Assembly (NCBI RefSeq): GCF_004114425.1
Contig: NZ_RDQF01000017.1
Coordinates: forward strand, 62,001 to 126,000
From: Bradyrhizobium vignae
GTDB lineage: Bacteria > Pseudomonadota > Alphaproteobacteria > Rhizobiales > Xanthobacteraceae
DNA: 64,000 nt
Direction: 5' to 3'
The first letter of the stretch is position 1. Every line of letters starts with the position of its first letter. Under the pieces are notes generated by a model, which saw only the letters and a list, made by a program, of their open reading frames with translations, was not told where the DNA came from and did not search any database. The translations under genes were made by a program, and so were the position numbers. Positions 52,346 to 61,235 of the stretch are shown in pieces.

Positions 52346-52371
52346 GGAACCCGCTCTGCCTTCCGCGGGTT
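52346..52371 (+). promoter_or_regulatory. Possible EcfG-like promoter before the antiporter gene
   Basis: GGAAC at 52346-52350, 17 bp, then GGTT at 52368-52371: right spacing, one mismatch to CGTT. It lies 54 bp before the ATG and downstream of the stem-loop. In a GC-rich genome such matches arise by chance, so this is a weak call. Confidence 0.3.
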
Positions 52372-52424
52372 CTATCCCCTGTGGCCCCGACGCCCGGGAT
52401 AGATCAAGGGGGAAAGATACCTGC

Positions 52425-54680
52425 ATGCCATGGCGCCTGCTCCGAACGGTCGGCCTTGTCCCCGCGGCGCTTATCCTCACCACCATTGCAGTCGCCGCCG
52501 AACGCGGCAAATCGGCCGGACCCTCCGAGTCGCTCCTGATCCTGCAGATCGCGCTGCTGATGGCGCTCGGCCGCGGCCTCGGCGAGATCATGCAGCGGAT
52601 CGGCCAGCCCTCGGTGATGGGCGAACTGCTCGCCGGCATCATCCTGGGGCCGTCGCTGTTCGGCTGGATCTGGCCGGAGGCGCAAGCCGCGATCTTCCCC
52701 AAGACGCCCGAGCAGAAGGCGATGATCGACGGCATCGCGCAAGTGGGCATTCTGCTGCTGCTCTTGCTGACCGGCATGGAGACCGATCTCAAGCTGGTCC
52801 GGAAGGTCGGCAAGGCCGCGATCGCGATCTCGATTGCCGGCATCCTGGTGCCCTTCGCCTGCGGCTTCGCACTCGGCGAGTTCCTGCCGGATGCACTGCT
52901 GCCCAATCCGCAGGAGCGCCTGGTGGCATCGTTGTTCATGGGCACGGCGCTGTCGATCTCCTCCGTGAAGATCGTCGCCGTGGTGGTGCGCGAGATGAAT
53001 TTCATGCGCCGCAATGTCGGGCAGATCATCGTCGCGACCGCCGTCATCGATGACACCATCGGCTGGATCATCATCGCCGTCATCTTCAGCCTGGCCTCGC
53101 ACGGCACGCTCGACATCGCCTCGGTGGCCAAAGCCGTGCTGGGGACGCTCGCCTTCCTCGCCATCAGCTTCACGATCGGCCGCCGCCTGGTGTTCCAGCT
53201 GATCCGCTGGGCCAACGACAACCTGGTCAGCGCCGCGCCTGTCATCACGGTGATCCTGGTGCTGATGGGCGTCATGGCGCTGATCACGCACCTGATCGGC
53301 GTCCACACCGTGCTCGGGGCCTTCGTCGCCGGCATTCTCGTCGGCGAGTCGCCGATCCTGACGCGGCAGATCGACGAGCGCCTGCGCGGCCTGATCTCGA
53401 GCTTCTTCATGCCGGTGTTCTTCGGCCTGGCCGGGCTCAGCGCCGACCTCCCGGTGCTGCGCGATCCCAGCCTCCTGATGCTCACCGGACTCCTGGTCGT
53501 GATCGCCAGCGTCGGCAAGTTCGGCGGTGCCTTCGTCGGCGGTACCTTGGGAGGGCTGAATGCCAGGGAGTCGCTGGCGCTCGCCAGCGGCATGAATGCG
53601 CGCGGCTCGACCGAGGTGATCATCGCAACCATCGGCCTCTCCATCGGCGTGCTCAGTCAGAACCTGTTCACGATGATCGTGACCATGGCAATCGTGACGA
53701 CGATGGCGATGCCGCCGATGCTGCGCGCGGCGCTGGCCAGGCTGCCGATGAACGAGGAGGAGAAGGAGCGGCTCGAGCGGGAAGAATTCGAGAAGCGCGG
53801 CTTCATCGCCAATCTCGAGCGTCCCCTGCTGGCGGTGGACGAGAGCCCCAACGCCACCTTCGCCGCCCACGTCGCCGGCCTGATCGCCGGCATGCGCGGC
53901 CTGCCGATCACGGTGCTGCATATCGGCAAGCACGCCGAGGAGCAGGAGAAGGGCCGCCATGAGAGTCACGAAGCCGTGGTCAAGAAGGCCGCCGAAACCG
54001 TCTCCGCCAACGGCGATGGCAATGCCGGCAGCATCGACGTCGTCACCCGCACCGGGCGCGCGGAGCTCGGCGAGACCATTGCCGACGAAGCGCGCAAGGG
54101 GTTCGACCTCCTGGTCGTCGGCGTCGCCAAGGTGGCCGCCGCCAAGGACCGTTTCGATCGCAAGATCGAGGATATCGCCGCAACGTTCGACGGACCGCTC
54201 GCCATCGTGGCCGCCAAAGGCAAGCATCTGAAGCAGCCAATGCCCGATGCGCTCAACATCCTCGTTCCCGTTTCCGGCAGCGCCGTTTCCAAGCGCGGTG
54301 CGGAGATCGCGGTGGCGCTGGCCGGCTCAGGCTCGCTCCGGGTGATCTATGTGGCGACGACGCGCGACAAGGGCGCACAGCGCGGCACTTCGCGCGGGCT
54401 GAGCCAGGAGACGGGCATCCTCAAGGACACCAGCGATCTCGCGGCCCGATACGACGTCGACATCACTACCACGCTGCGGCTGAACCGGGCGCCGGAGGCC
54501 GCGATTCTGCGCGAGATCGATACCACCGACGTCGACCTCGTCGTCATGGGTGTCGACCGCATCCAGGCCGATCACCTTTCCTTCGGCGGCGTCGCCGACG
54601 CGGTGCTCAGGCAATCGAAGGTCTCGGTGCTGCTGGTGTCGAGCGGCGAGGCGCGGCAGGCGCCGCCGGAGAAGGCTTAG
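52425..54680 (+). CDS. Cation:proton antiporter (CPA2/KefB-like) with universal-stress-protein-like tail
   Basis: 751 aa from ATG 52425 (MPWRLLRTVGLVPAALILTT) preceded by AAGGGGGAAAG. A longer frame from 52293 exists but would start inside a hairpin. Residues ~1-440 have a hydrophobic leader and about 12 TM segments of the Na+/H+ exchanger fold: GQPSVMGELLAGIILGPSLF, ATAVIDDTIGWIIIAVIFSL with the acidic pair, and GLNARESLALASGMNARGST. The last ~300 residues are soluble, with two USP-like nucleotide-binding halves (ERPLLAVDESPNATFAAHVA; LNILVPVSGSAVSKRGAEIA). Exports or exchanges Na+ or K+ for H+ at the inner membrane; ion specificity unknown. Confidence 0.9.
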   Translation: MPWRLLRTVGLVPAALILTTIAVAAERGKSAGPSESLLILQIALLMALGRGLGEIMQRIGQPSVMGELLAGIILGPSLFGWIWPEAQAAIFPKTPEQKAMIDGIAQVGILLLLLLTGMETDLKLVRKVGKAAIAISIAGILVPFACGFALGEFLPDALLPNPQERLVASLFMGTALSISSVKIVAVVVREMNFMRRNVGQIIVATAVIDDTIGWIIIAVIFSLASHGTLDIASVAKAVLGTLAFLAISFTIGRRLVFQLIRWANDNLVSAAPVITVILVLMGVMALITHLIGVHTVLGAFVAGILVGESPILTRQIDERLRGLISSFFMPVFFGLAGLSADLPVLRDPSLLMLTGLLVVIASVGKFGGAFVGGTLGGLNARESLALASGMNARGSTEVIIATIGLSIGVLSQNLFTMIVTMAIVTTMAMPPMLRAALARLPMNEEEKERLEREEFEKRGFIANLERPLLAVDESPNATFAAHVAGLIAGMRGLPITVLHIGKHAEEQEKGRHESHEAVVKKAAETVSANGDGNAGSIDVVTRTGRAELGETIADEARKGFDLLVVGVAKVAAAKDRFDRKIEDIAATFDGPLAIVAAKGKHLKQPMPDALNILVPVSGSAVSKRGAEIAVALAGSGSLRVIYVATTRDKGAQRGTSRGLSQETGILKDTSDLAARYDVDITTTLRLNRAPEAAILREIDTTDVDLVVMGVDRIQADHLSFGGVADAVLRQSKVSVLLVSSGEARQAPPEKA

Positions 54681-54807
54681 GCTACATCGAGTTCAGTCCG
54701 GCTGCACCTGCGCAGGAGGTGCGCTCCCTCTTGCGCTTGCGGGAGAGGTTTGGGGAGAGGGCTGTCTCCTCATTGAGACACTCCCCTTAGCGCCGATCCC
54801 TCTCCTC

Positions 54808-54888
54808 CGTCATTGCGAGCGCAGCGAAGCAAATCCAGACTGTCACCGCGGAAAGATTCTGGATTGGTTCGCTGCGCCCGCAATGACG
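54808..54888. repeat. CATTGCGAG-family repeat
   Basis: CGTCATTGCGAGCGCAGCGA to GTTCGCTGCGCCCGCAATGA, with CCAGACTGTC/GATTCTGGA inside. It lies between the convergent antiporter and RND genes and may serve as a terminator. Confidence 0.8.
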
Positions 54889-54907
54889 ATGTGGATGCCT
54901 CGGCGCC

Positions 54908-57900
54908 TTAAGTCTTCACCGCCACCGCCTTCGGCGCCTTCTTCGAGGCGCGCCAGTTCTCAAACCGCTGCACCACCACGAAGAAGGCCGGCACGAACAG
55001 CACCGCAAGGCAGGTCGAGGCCAGCATGCCCGAGAACACGGTGATGCCGATCGACTTGCGCGCGCTGGCGCCGGCGCCGGTCGCGAGCACCAGCGGCACG
55101 ACGCCGAGGATGAAGGCGAAGGAGGTCATCAGGATCGGGCGGAAACGGGCACGCGCGGCTTCGATCGCGGACTCCAGGATCGGCTTGCCGTCGCGGCCGT
55201 GCAGCTCGAGGCCCACCTCGACGATCAGGATCGCGTTCTTGGCCGACAGCGCGATGAGCAGGATCAATCCGATCTGGCAATAGAGGTTGTTGTCGATCTT
55301 GAGCCCGGAGAGGATCAGCATCGGCCCGAGCAGCGACAGCGGCACCGCGAGGATCACCGAGATCGGCGCGTACCAGCTCTCATACTGGCCGGCGAGCACG
55401 AGATAGACCAGCAGCATGGCGAGGCCGAACACCCAGTAGATCTGGTTCGAGACCGCCTTCTCCTGATATGACATCGCGGTCCATTCATAGCCGGTGCCGG
55501 GCGGCAGCGTCTTGTCCGCGATCTCCTCCATCAGCTTCAGCGATTGGCCCGATGAATAGCCCTGCGCCGGCAGGCCGATCACCGTCGAGGACGGATAGAG
55601 GTTGTAGAGGCTGATCAGCGACGGACCGGTGGCCGGCGTGATCTTGGCGACGGTGCCGATCGGGATCATGTCGCCGTTGGAGTTGCGCACCTGCATGTTG
55701 GCGATGTCGCGCTCGGTGACGCGGAAGGCCGGATCGGCCTGGGTGTAGACCTGGAAGACGCGGCCGAACTTGTTGAACTGGTTGACGTAGGACGAGCCGA
55801 GATAGGTCGATAGCGCCGAGAACACCTGGTCCGTCGTGACGTGCAGCGTCTGGGTCTTGATGCGGTCGATCTCGACGTTGAACTGCGGCACCGACGAGCG
55901 GAACGAGGTCTGCACGCGCTGCAGCGCGCTCTGGCTCTGCGCGTTGCTGACCATCGCACCGGTGATGGCCTGCAGCTTGGCGAAATCGCTGTTGCCGTCG
56001 CGCAGCTCGACCTGCATCGAGAAACCGGCGGCGTTGCCGATGCCCTGGATCGGCGGCGGCGGCAGCACAATGGTGCGCGCCTCCATGATGGTTGCGAGCT
56101 TGTCGTTCAGCCCGAAGACCAGCGAGCGCAAATCCTCGCCGGGTCCTTTGCGCGCGTCCCAATCCTTCAGGATGATGTAGGCGACGCCGGCATTGGCGAG
56201 GCTGGCGCTGTTGTCGAGCGCGGAGATGCCGGCGATGGTGATGACCTGCTGGACGCCGGGCGTATCCTTGATGATCTCGCTGGCCCTGTCGAGCACGTTC
56301 TGGGTCCGCTCCAACGCTGCGCCGTCGGGCAGCTGGATCGCGGCGATCAGATAGCCCTGGTCCTCGATCGGCAGGAAGCCCGTCGGCACCCGCGACAGGC
56401 CGTAGCCGCTGGCTCCGATGACCAGCAGCGCGAACGCGACCGAGATGGTGGCGTTCTTCACCAGGAACGTGATCAGCCTGGTGTAGCCGCGCTCGACGCG
56501 GTCATAGACGGCGTTGAAGCCTCGATAGAAGAAATTGCGCTGCTCCGGCGGCACCGCCGGCCGCAGCCATAGCGCACACTGCGTCGGCTTCAAGGTCGCC
56601 GCGTTGATCGCGGAGAGCAGCGCGGTCGCCGCGATCACCAGCGCGAATTGCGAGTAGATGCGCCCGGTGAGGCCGGCAAGGAACGAGGCCGGCAGGAACA
56701 CCGAGATCAGCACCAGGGTGATGCCGACTATCGGCGCGAACAGCTGGTCCATCGCCCTGATCGCGGCGTCGTGGCCGTTCATGCCCTGCTCGATGTTGTG
56801 CGCCGCGCCTTCCACCACCACGATGGCGTCGTCGACCACGATGCCGATCGCGAGCACGATCGCGAACAGCGTCGACATGTTGATGGTGAAGCCGAGCGCC
56901 GCCATCGCGGCGAAGGCGCCGATGATGGTGACGGGCACGGTCGTCGCCGGCACCAGCATCGCGCGCCAGTCCTGCAGGAACACGAGGATCACGACCAGCA
57001 CCAGAAGGCCGGCTTCGATCAGCGTCATGTAGACCTCGTGCACCGAGGCTTGCACGAACTTGGTGGTGTCGAACGGCGTGTCGTATTTGATGCCTTCGGG
57101 GAAGCGCTTGGCGAGCTCGGCCATCTTCTTCTCGACGGCCTGCTCGACCTGCAGCGCGTTGGCGCCGGGCGACTGGAACACGCCGATGCCGGTGGCGGGC
57201 TGCTTGTTGAGCGAGAAGATCTGGCTGTAGGTCTGTGCGCCAAGCTCGACCCAGCCGACGTCGCGCACCCGCGTGACGTCGCCGCTGGTCCCTGTCTTGA
57301 CGATGATGTTCTCGAACTGGGTGGTGTCGTCGAGCCGTCCGTTGACGTTGAGCGTGTACTGGAACGCCTGGCCCGGCGGCGTCGGCGGTGCGCCGACCTG
57401 GCCGGCGGAGACCTGCTGGCTCTGCTGCTGGATCGCGTTGATGACGTCCTGCGGTACCAGGCCCCGGGCCTGCAGTTTGCTCGGGTCGAGCCACACCCGC
57501 ATCGAATACTGGCCGGCGCCGAACACCGTGACGTTGCCGACGCCGGGCAGGCGGGAGAGCTCGTCGCGGATGTTGATGGTGGCGTAGTTGCTCAAATAGA
57601 GGCTGTCATACTTCGCCTCGGGCGAGGTCAGCGTCACGAACAGCAGGATAGCGGTCGATTTCTTCTGGACGGTGACGCCCTGGTTCTGCACCGCCTGCGG
57701 CAGCTGCGCCAGCGCACTGGAGACACGGTTCTGCACCAGCACCTGTGCGAAGTTGAGGTCGGTGCCGATCTTGAAGGTCACGGTCAGCGTGTAGGTGCCG
57801 TCCGAGCCGCTGTAGGACTGCATGTACAGCATGTCCTCGACGCCGTTGACCTGCTGCTCGATCGGCAGCGCCACGGTGTCGATCACGGTCTTGGCGCTGG

Positions 57901-58057
57901 CGCCGGGATAGCGCGTGGTGACCTGCACCGTCGGCGGCACCACGTCGGGGTATTGCGCGATCGCAAGGTTGAACAGGGCGACGCCGCCGATCAGGATCAT
58001 CAGGAGTGCGATGACGTTCGAGAGGACCGGCCGCTCGATGAAGAATTTTGAGATCAT
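54908..58057 (-). CDS. RND efflux transporter permease (HAE1 family)
   Basis: 1049 aa, full length for an AcrB-type trimeric pump. Starts MISKFFIERPVLSNVIALLM; TM4 has IVLAIGIVVDDAIVVVEGAA with the two proton-relay Asp, and later segments include PAQGYSSGQSLKLMEEIADK in the porter domain and LILLIALSAKNAILIVEVGL with the TM10 Lys. It exports hydrophobic drugs or metabolites with a periplasmic adaptor (the gene just upstream) and an outer-membrane channel, which is not encoded here and must be shared. Located 12 bp after the adaptor gene. Confidence 0.96.
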   Translation of the reverse strand: MISKFFIERPVLSNVIALLMILIGGVALFNLAIAQYPDVVPPTVQVTTRYPGASAKTVIDTVALPIEQQVNGVEDMLYMQSYSGSDGTYTLTVTFKIGTDLNFAQVLVQNRVSSALAQLPQAVQNQGVTVQKKSTAILLFVTLTSPEAKYDSLYLSNYATINIRDELSRLPGVGNVTVFGAGQYSMRVWLDPSKLQARGLVPQDVINAIQQQSQQVSAGQVGAPPTPPGQAFQYTLNVNGRLDDTTQFENIIVKTGTSGDVTRVRDVGWVELGAQTYSQIFSLNKQPATGIGVFQSPGANALQVEQAVEKKMAELAKRFPEGIKYDTPFDTTKFVQASVHEVYMTLIEAGLLVLVVILVFLQDWRAMLVPATTVPVTIIGAFAAMAALGFTINMSTLFAIVLAIGIVVDDAIVVVEGAAHNIEQGMNGHDAAIRAMDQLFAPIVGITLVLISVFLPASFLAGLTGRIYSQFALVIAATALLSAINAATLKPTQCALWLRPAVPPEQRNFFYRGFNAVYDRVERGYTRLITFLVKNATISVAFALLVIGASGYGLSRVPTGFLPIEDQGYLIAAIQLPDGAALERTQNVLDRASEIIKDTPGVQQVITIAGISALDNSASLANAGVAYIILKDWDARKGPGEDLRSLVFGLNDKLATIMEARTIVLPPPPIQGIGNAAGFSMQVELRDGNSDFAKLQAITGAMVSNAQSQSALQRVQTSFRSSVPQFNVEIDRIKTQTLHVTTDQVFSALSTYLGSSYVNQFNKFGRVFQVYTQADPAFRVTERDIANMQVRNSNGDMIPIGTVAKITPATGPSLISLYNLYPSSTVIGLPAQGYSSGQSLKLMEEIADKTLPPGTGYEWTAMSYQEKAVSNQIYWVFGLAMLLVYLVLAGQYESWYAPISVILAVPLSLLGPMLILSGLKIDNNLYCQIGLILLIALSAKNAILIVEVGLELHGRDGKPILESAIEAARARFRPILMTSFAFILGVVPLVLATGAGASARKSIGITVFSGMLASTCLAVLFVPAFFVVVQRFENWRASKKAPKAVAVKT

Positions 58058-58069
58058 GGCTGGCGGCTC

Positions 58070-59263
58070 CTACTTGGTGGACGCCTGGGACTGGTCGATC
58101 TTCGTCACCTGCGGGTCGATCTTCTGCCCCGGGATCACCCGCAGCAGTCCCGCGATCACGACGCGGTCGTCCGGCTTGAGGCCGCTTTCAATCACGCGCA
58201 GGCCGTTGTCGGTCGGCCCGATCTGCACCTTGCGCTGCTCGACGACATTGTCGTTGTTGACGACGAGGAGATAGCGGCCGCCCTGGTCGCTGCCGAGCGC
58301 GGTGTCGGGGACGAGCAGGGCTTCCTTCTCCTGGGTGAAGGGTACGCGGACGCGGACGAAATAGCCGGGCAGCAGCACCCGCTTGTCGTTGGGTATGACG
58401 CCGCGCACGGCGAGCGTGCCGGTCGATGTATTGAGGGTCGGCGAGACGTAGTCGAGGTGGCCTTCATGCGGGTATCCGGTCTCGGTCTGGAGGCCCACCT
58501 GGACCGGCAACTGTCTGAGATCGGCGACCGTCAGCCCGCGGCGGGCCGCTTCGGCGCGGATGCGAAGGACGTCCTGCTCGTTGACGGTGAAGTTCACCCA
58601 GATCGGGTCCAGCGCGACGATGGTCGCGAGCTGGGTCGGGGAGGAGACGCCGACGAGCTCGCCGATCGAGACCAGGTGCGCGCTGACGATGCCGTCGAAC
58701 GGCGCCGTCACCTTGGTGTAGCCGTAATTGACCTCGGCGAGCCTGGTATTGACCTGCGCCTGTTGGAGACTGGCCTGCGCGTTTTCGCGGTTCGAGGTCG
58801 AGGTGTCGAGGGTGGACTGCGAGACCGCCTGGCGCTGCACCAACTCGGTCTGCCGCTTGAAATCGGCCTCTGCCTGCTTCAGCGTGGCCTGCGCGCCGGC
58901 CTCGGCTGCCTGTGCCTGCTCGAGCTTGAGCTTGTAGGTCTCCGGCTCGATTGTGAACAGCTGGGTGCCCTGCTTGACGAAGGTGCCGTCCTGGTAGTCG
59001 ATCGATTGCAGGAAGCCCTGCACGCGCGCGACCAGATCGACGCTCTTGATCGGCGCGGTGTTGCCGGTCGCCTCGACGTAGCGCGTCACTGCGCGCTGCA
59101 CCGGCGTCGCGACGTCCACCTTGGGCGGCGGCGGCGCCACGAAGGTGTTCTTGTCCTCGCAGCCGGCGAGCGCGATGACCGCGGTTGCCGTTGCCAAGGC
59201 CCGCCCGACATGTTTCCGCGCTTGCCTAGGCCGTGCGGGAGATGCGAGATTCGCGCGCGTCAT
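58070..59263 (-). CDS. RND efflux periplasmic adaptor subunit
   Basis: 397 aa from ATG 59263 (MTRANLASPARPRQARKHVG), preceded by GGGAG. Lipoprotein-type signal TAVIALAGCEDKN with lipobox Cys. The membrane-fusion-protein order is visible: biotinyl-lipoyl halves (VDLVARVQGFLQSIDYQDGT, TKVTAPFDGIVSAHLVSIGE) around a helical hairpin rich in Gln/Ala (LEQAQAAEAGAQATLKQAEA), then a beta-barrel. It links the RND permease to an outer-membrane channel. First gene of the two-gene operon; no regulator adjacent. Confidence 0.95.
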   Translation of the reverse strand: MTRANLASPARPRQARKHVGRALATATAVIALAGCEDKNTFVAPPPPKVDVATPVQRAVTRYVEATGNTAPIKSVDLVARVQGFLQSIDYQDGTFVKQGTQLFTIEPETYKLKLEQAQAAEAGAQATLKQAEADFKRQTELVQRQAVSQSTLDTSTSNRENAQASLQQAQVNTRLAEVNYGYTKVTAPFDGIVSAHLVSIGELVGVSSPTQLATIVALDPIWVNFTVNEQDVLRIRAEAARRGLTVADLRQLPVQVGLQTETGYPHEGHLDYVSPTLNTSTGTLAVRGVIPNDKRVLLPGYFVRVRVPFTQEKEALLVPDTALGSDQGGRYLLVVNNDNVVEQRKVQIGPTDNGLRVIESGLKPDDRVVIAGLLRVIPGQKIDPQVTKIDQSQASTK

Positions 59264-59503
59264 TCGGTGGCTCCCGGATTGCTGTCTGTCGGTGCGGCAG
59301 GCTACCAACAAATGCCCGGCCGCGGAACACCATAGCCATGGCAGTCAGAGGCCTTGCACTGCAAACGGCGGCGTGCCCTTTGGCAGGTTCATCATGACAA
59401 ATCGCTTTTCACTGAGCGCATGATCGACCAGAATTGGCGAAGGCGGTGTGATTGATGCGCCGGAAGGATTCGCCGATCCGGACGGAGTAGCGGCAGCGGC
59501 TGC

Positions 59504-60022
59504 ATGACAACTGAAATTCAGATTCGCGCCTTCGCGCCGCTCGATGCGGCTCCTGTGCGCGAGCTGTTCATCCGGGTAAATCGTCTGTTGGCACCCGCGC
59601 ATTTGGCGGAGGCGTTCGAAAAATACATCACTCGCTCGCTCGTGGAGGAGATAGATCGAATCGCCGAATACTATTCGAGCCGGGACGGCGGTTTTTGGGT
59701 CGCTGTCGACGACGACGAAATTGTTGGCATGTTTGGGCTGGAGAGCGTTGGCGGGGAAGCGATGGAGCTGCGGCGCATGTACGTCGCTCCCGGCGCGCGA
59801 CGCCGGGGAATTGCGCGGAACATGCTGGCGTTTGCGGAGCAGGAATGCCGCCGCCGGAAGCGGTTACAATTGCAGCTGAGTACGTCCGAGCTTCAGCAGG
59901 ATGCGCTGGCGCTGTATCGTAACGCCGGATACGAGAACGCGGGCGAAGAGATCGCCGATGCCGCCACCAACAAGACGCTAGGCGGCGGCATTCGCCGCTA
60001 CCATTTCATCAAGCGGCTCTGA
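59504..60022 (+). CDS. GNAT family N-acetyltransferase
   Basis: 172 aa from ATG 59504 (MTTEIQIRAFAPLDAAPVRE). GNAT motif A is MYVAPGARRRGIARNMLAFA (acetyl-CoA loop RxxGxA), motif B is ALYRNAGYENAGE. Acceptor substrate unknown. Divergent from the RND adaptor across 240 bp without another gene. Confidence 0.9.
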   Translation: MTTEIQIRAFAPLDAAPVRELFIRVNRLLAPAHLAEAFEKYITRSLVEEIDRIAEYYSSRDGGFWVAVDDDEIVGMFGLESVGGEAMELRRMYVAPGARRRGIARNMLAFAEQECRRRKRLQLQLSTSELQQDALALYRNAGYENAGEEIADAATNKTLGGGIRRYHFIKRL

Positions 60023-60090
60023 GGTGAAAACTGGCTCTGCCGAGAGGAGGATGCGCATGCGATTGTCCCTGGTGACAGCTTCGTGATCGT

Positions 60091-61164
60091 CTACCGCCTC
60101 TTGATCTCCTCATACTTCGCCATCGCGCGCTCGAACTTCCGGTTGAACAGCCACATCGCAGCGAGGATCTCGCGGAAGCTCGCCGAGGTGCGCGCCCGGT
60201 CGGTCTGTCCGAAAGCAAAAATGCTGTTGTTGCGCAGGTGCTTCATGATCATGGGGCTGGACACCCTGTAGTTCAGGAGATCGCCCGATTTGAGCGCAGC
60301 CCGCGTCGGCGTGGGAACGATCTGGATCAGTTCGAACAGCTTCATCTGGTCGATCGGATCAGGCAGCGTCTTCACGATTTGCGGGATCTCACGGAACAGG
60401 TCGGCATGCGCGTTCATCAGCCCGTCCCGCACGTTGGTCCAGTGGTTGAAGCGGTGATCGGTGCCGCGGGCGCGTGCCTCCTCCTTGTCGTCGCGCGCGC
60501 TCAGCGCCGGATCGATCGCGGCGATGTCGCCCTTGATGGTCTCCCATTTCCGGCGGCCGTTGCGGTCTTCGGAGGGGCCGGTCTGGAAGCTGCCCATGTA
60601 GGTGTTCGAGCGCGCATTGCGGACATTCTGCTTGCCGTTGGTCTCGGCGAAGAACAGCCCGAGGCTGATGCGCCCTGCGGCCTCCGCATGCTCAGGCGCA
60701 AGCCCCTTGGCGCGCGCAATGGCGACCGCGAGATCGACGACGTCCTTGAACGGCGTTGGCGAATTCTGCGCGCTGGCAGGCGGCGCCTCCATGATGTCGA
60801 ACAGCTTCGAATATTCGTCGATCAAAGGCTCGATGTCGGCGTCGAAATAGGCCGGAGGAATCTCGAACTTGTTGGGCCTCCCGATCCGCGCCGGCATGGC
60901 GTCCGTCAGGTCCTTGTAGCTGCTGATCACCGCGACGCGCGCGAGATAGAGCGCCTGTCCCGGCAGATTGGGCAGCGGCTCCTTCGCCTCGATCTGGCGT
61001 CGTCGCTCGGCGAGGATGGATTTGAAATCGGCGAGCGCCCGCTCGTAGGTGGCGAGCGCCTCGGATTGCCTTGGCGTTGGCGCGCCTTTCTGTGCAACGA
61101 CGGGCGCCGCGACGAAGAAGGCAGCGGCCGCAAAGAACGCGGCGGCAAGTCGTCTCGATCCCAT
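60091..61164 (-). CDS. Secreted protein with lysozyme/transglycosylase-like motif
   Basis: 357 aa. Signal peptide MGSRRLAAAFFAAAAFFVAA with cleavage after VVAQ. A central segment reads LGLFFAETNGKQNVRNARSN followed by TYMGSFQTGPSEDRNGRRKW: a Glu, then A-x-S-x-x-x-x-G-x-x-Q, which resembles the catalytic Glu and substrate-cleft pattern of soluble lytic transglycosylases and goose lysozymes (ES...A.S..G..Q). The N-terminal ~130 residues and the basic C-terminal helix (FNRKFERAMAKYEEIKRR) are unassigned. I infer a periplasmic, possibly peptidoglycan-acting protein; it could equally be an unrelated family. No operon partner. Confidence 0.6.
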   Translation of the reverse strand: MGSRRLAAAFFAAAAFFVAAPVVAQKGAPTPRQSEALATYERALADFKSILAERRRQIEAKEPLPNLPGQALYLARVAVISSYKDLTDAMPARIGRPNKFEIPPAYFDADIEPLIDEYSKLFDIMEAPPASAQNSPTPFKDVVDLAVAIARAKGLAPEHAEAAGRISLGLFFAETNGKQNVRNARSNTYMGSFQTGPSEDRNGRRKWETIKGDIAAIDPALSARDDKEEARARGTDHRFNHWTNVRDGLMNAHADLFREIPQIVKTLPDPIDQMKLFELIQIVPTPTRAALKSGDLLNYRVSSPMIMKHLRNNSIFAFGQTDRARTSASFREILAAMWLFNRKFERAMAKYEEIKRR

Positions 61165-61235
61165 GGTTGGTTCCCGTCGATTCGATGGCCAGGGAGATCG
61201 TAAGCATCAGACGCGAGCTGCCGCAATTCTTCCTC

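Noticed and set aside
28571-54888. CRISPR array
   Set aside because: The repeats are scattered kilobases apart, palindromic and of variable length, with no regular spacers and no cas genes.
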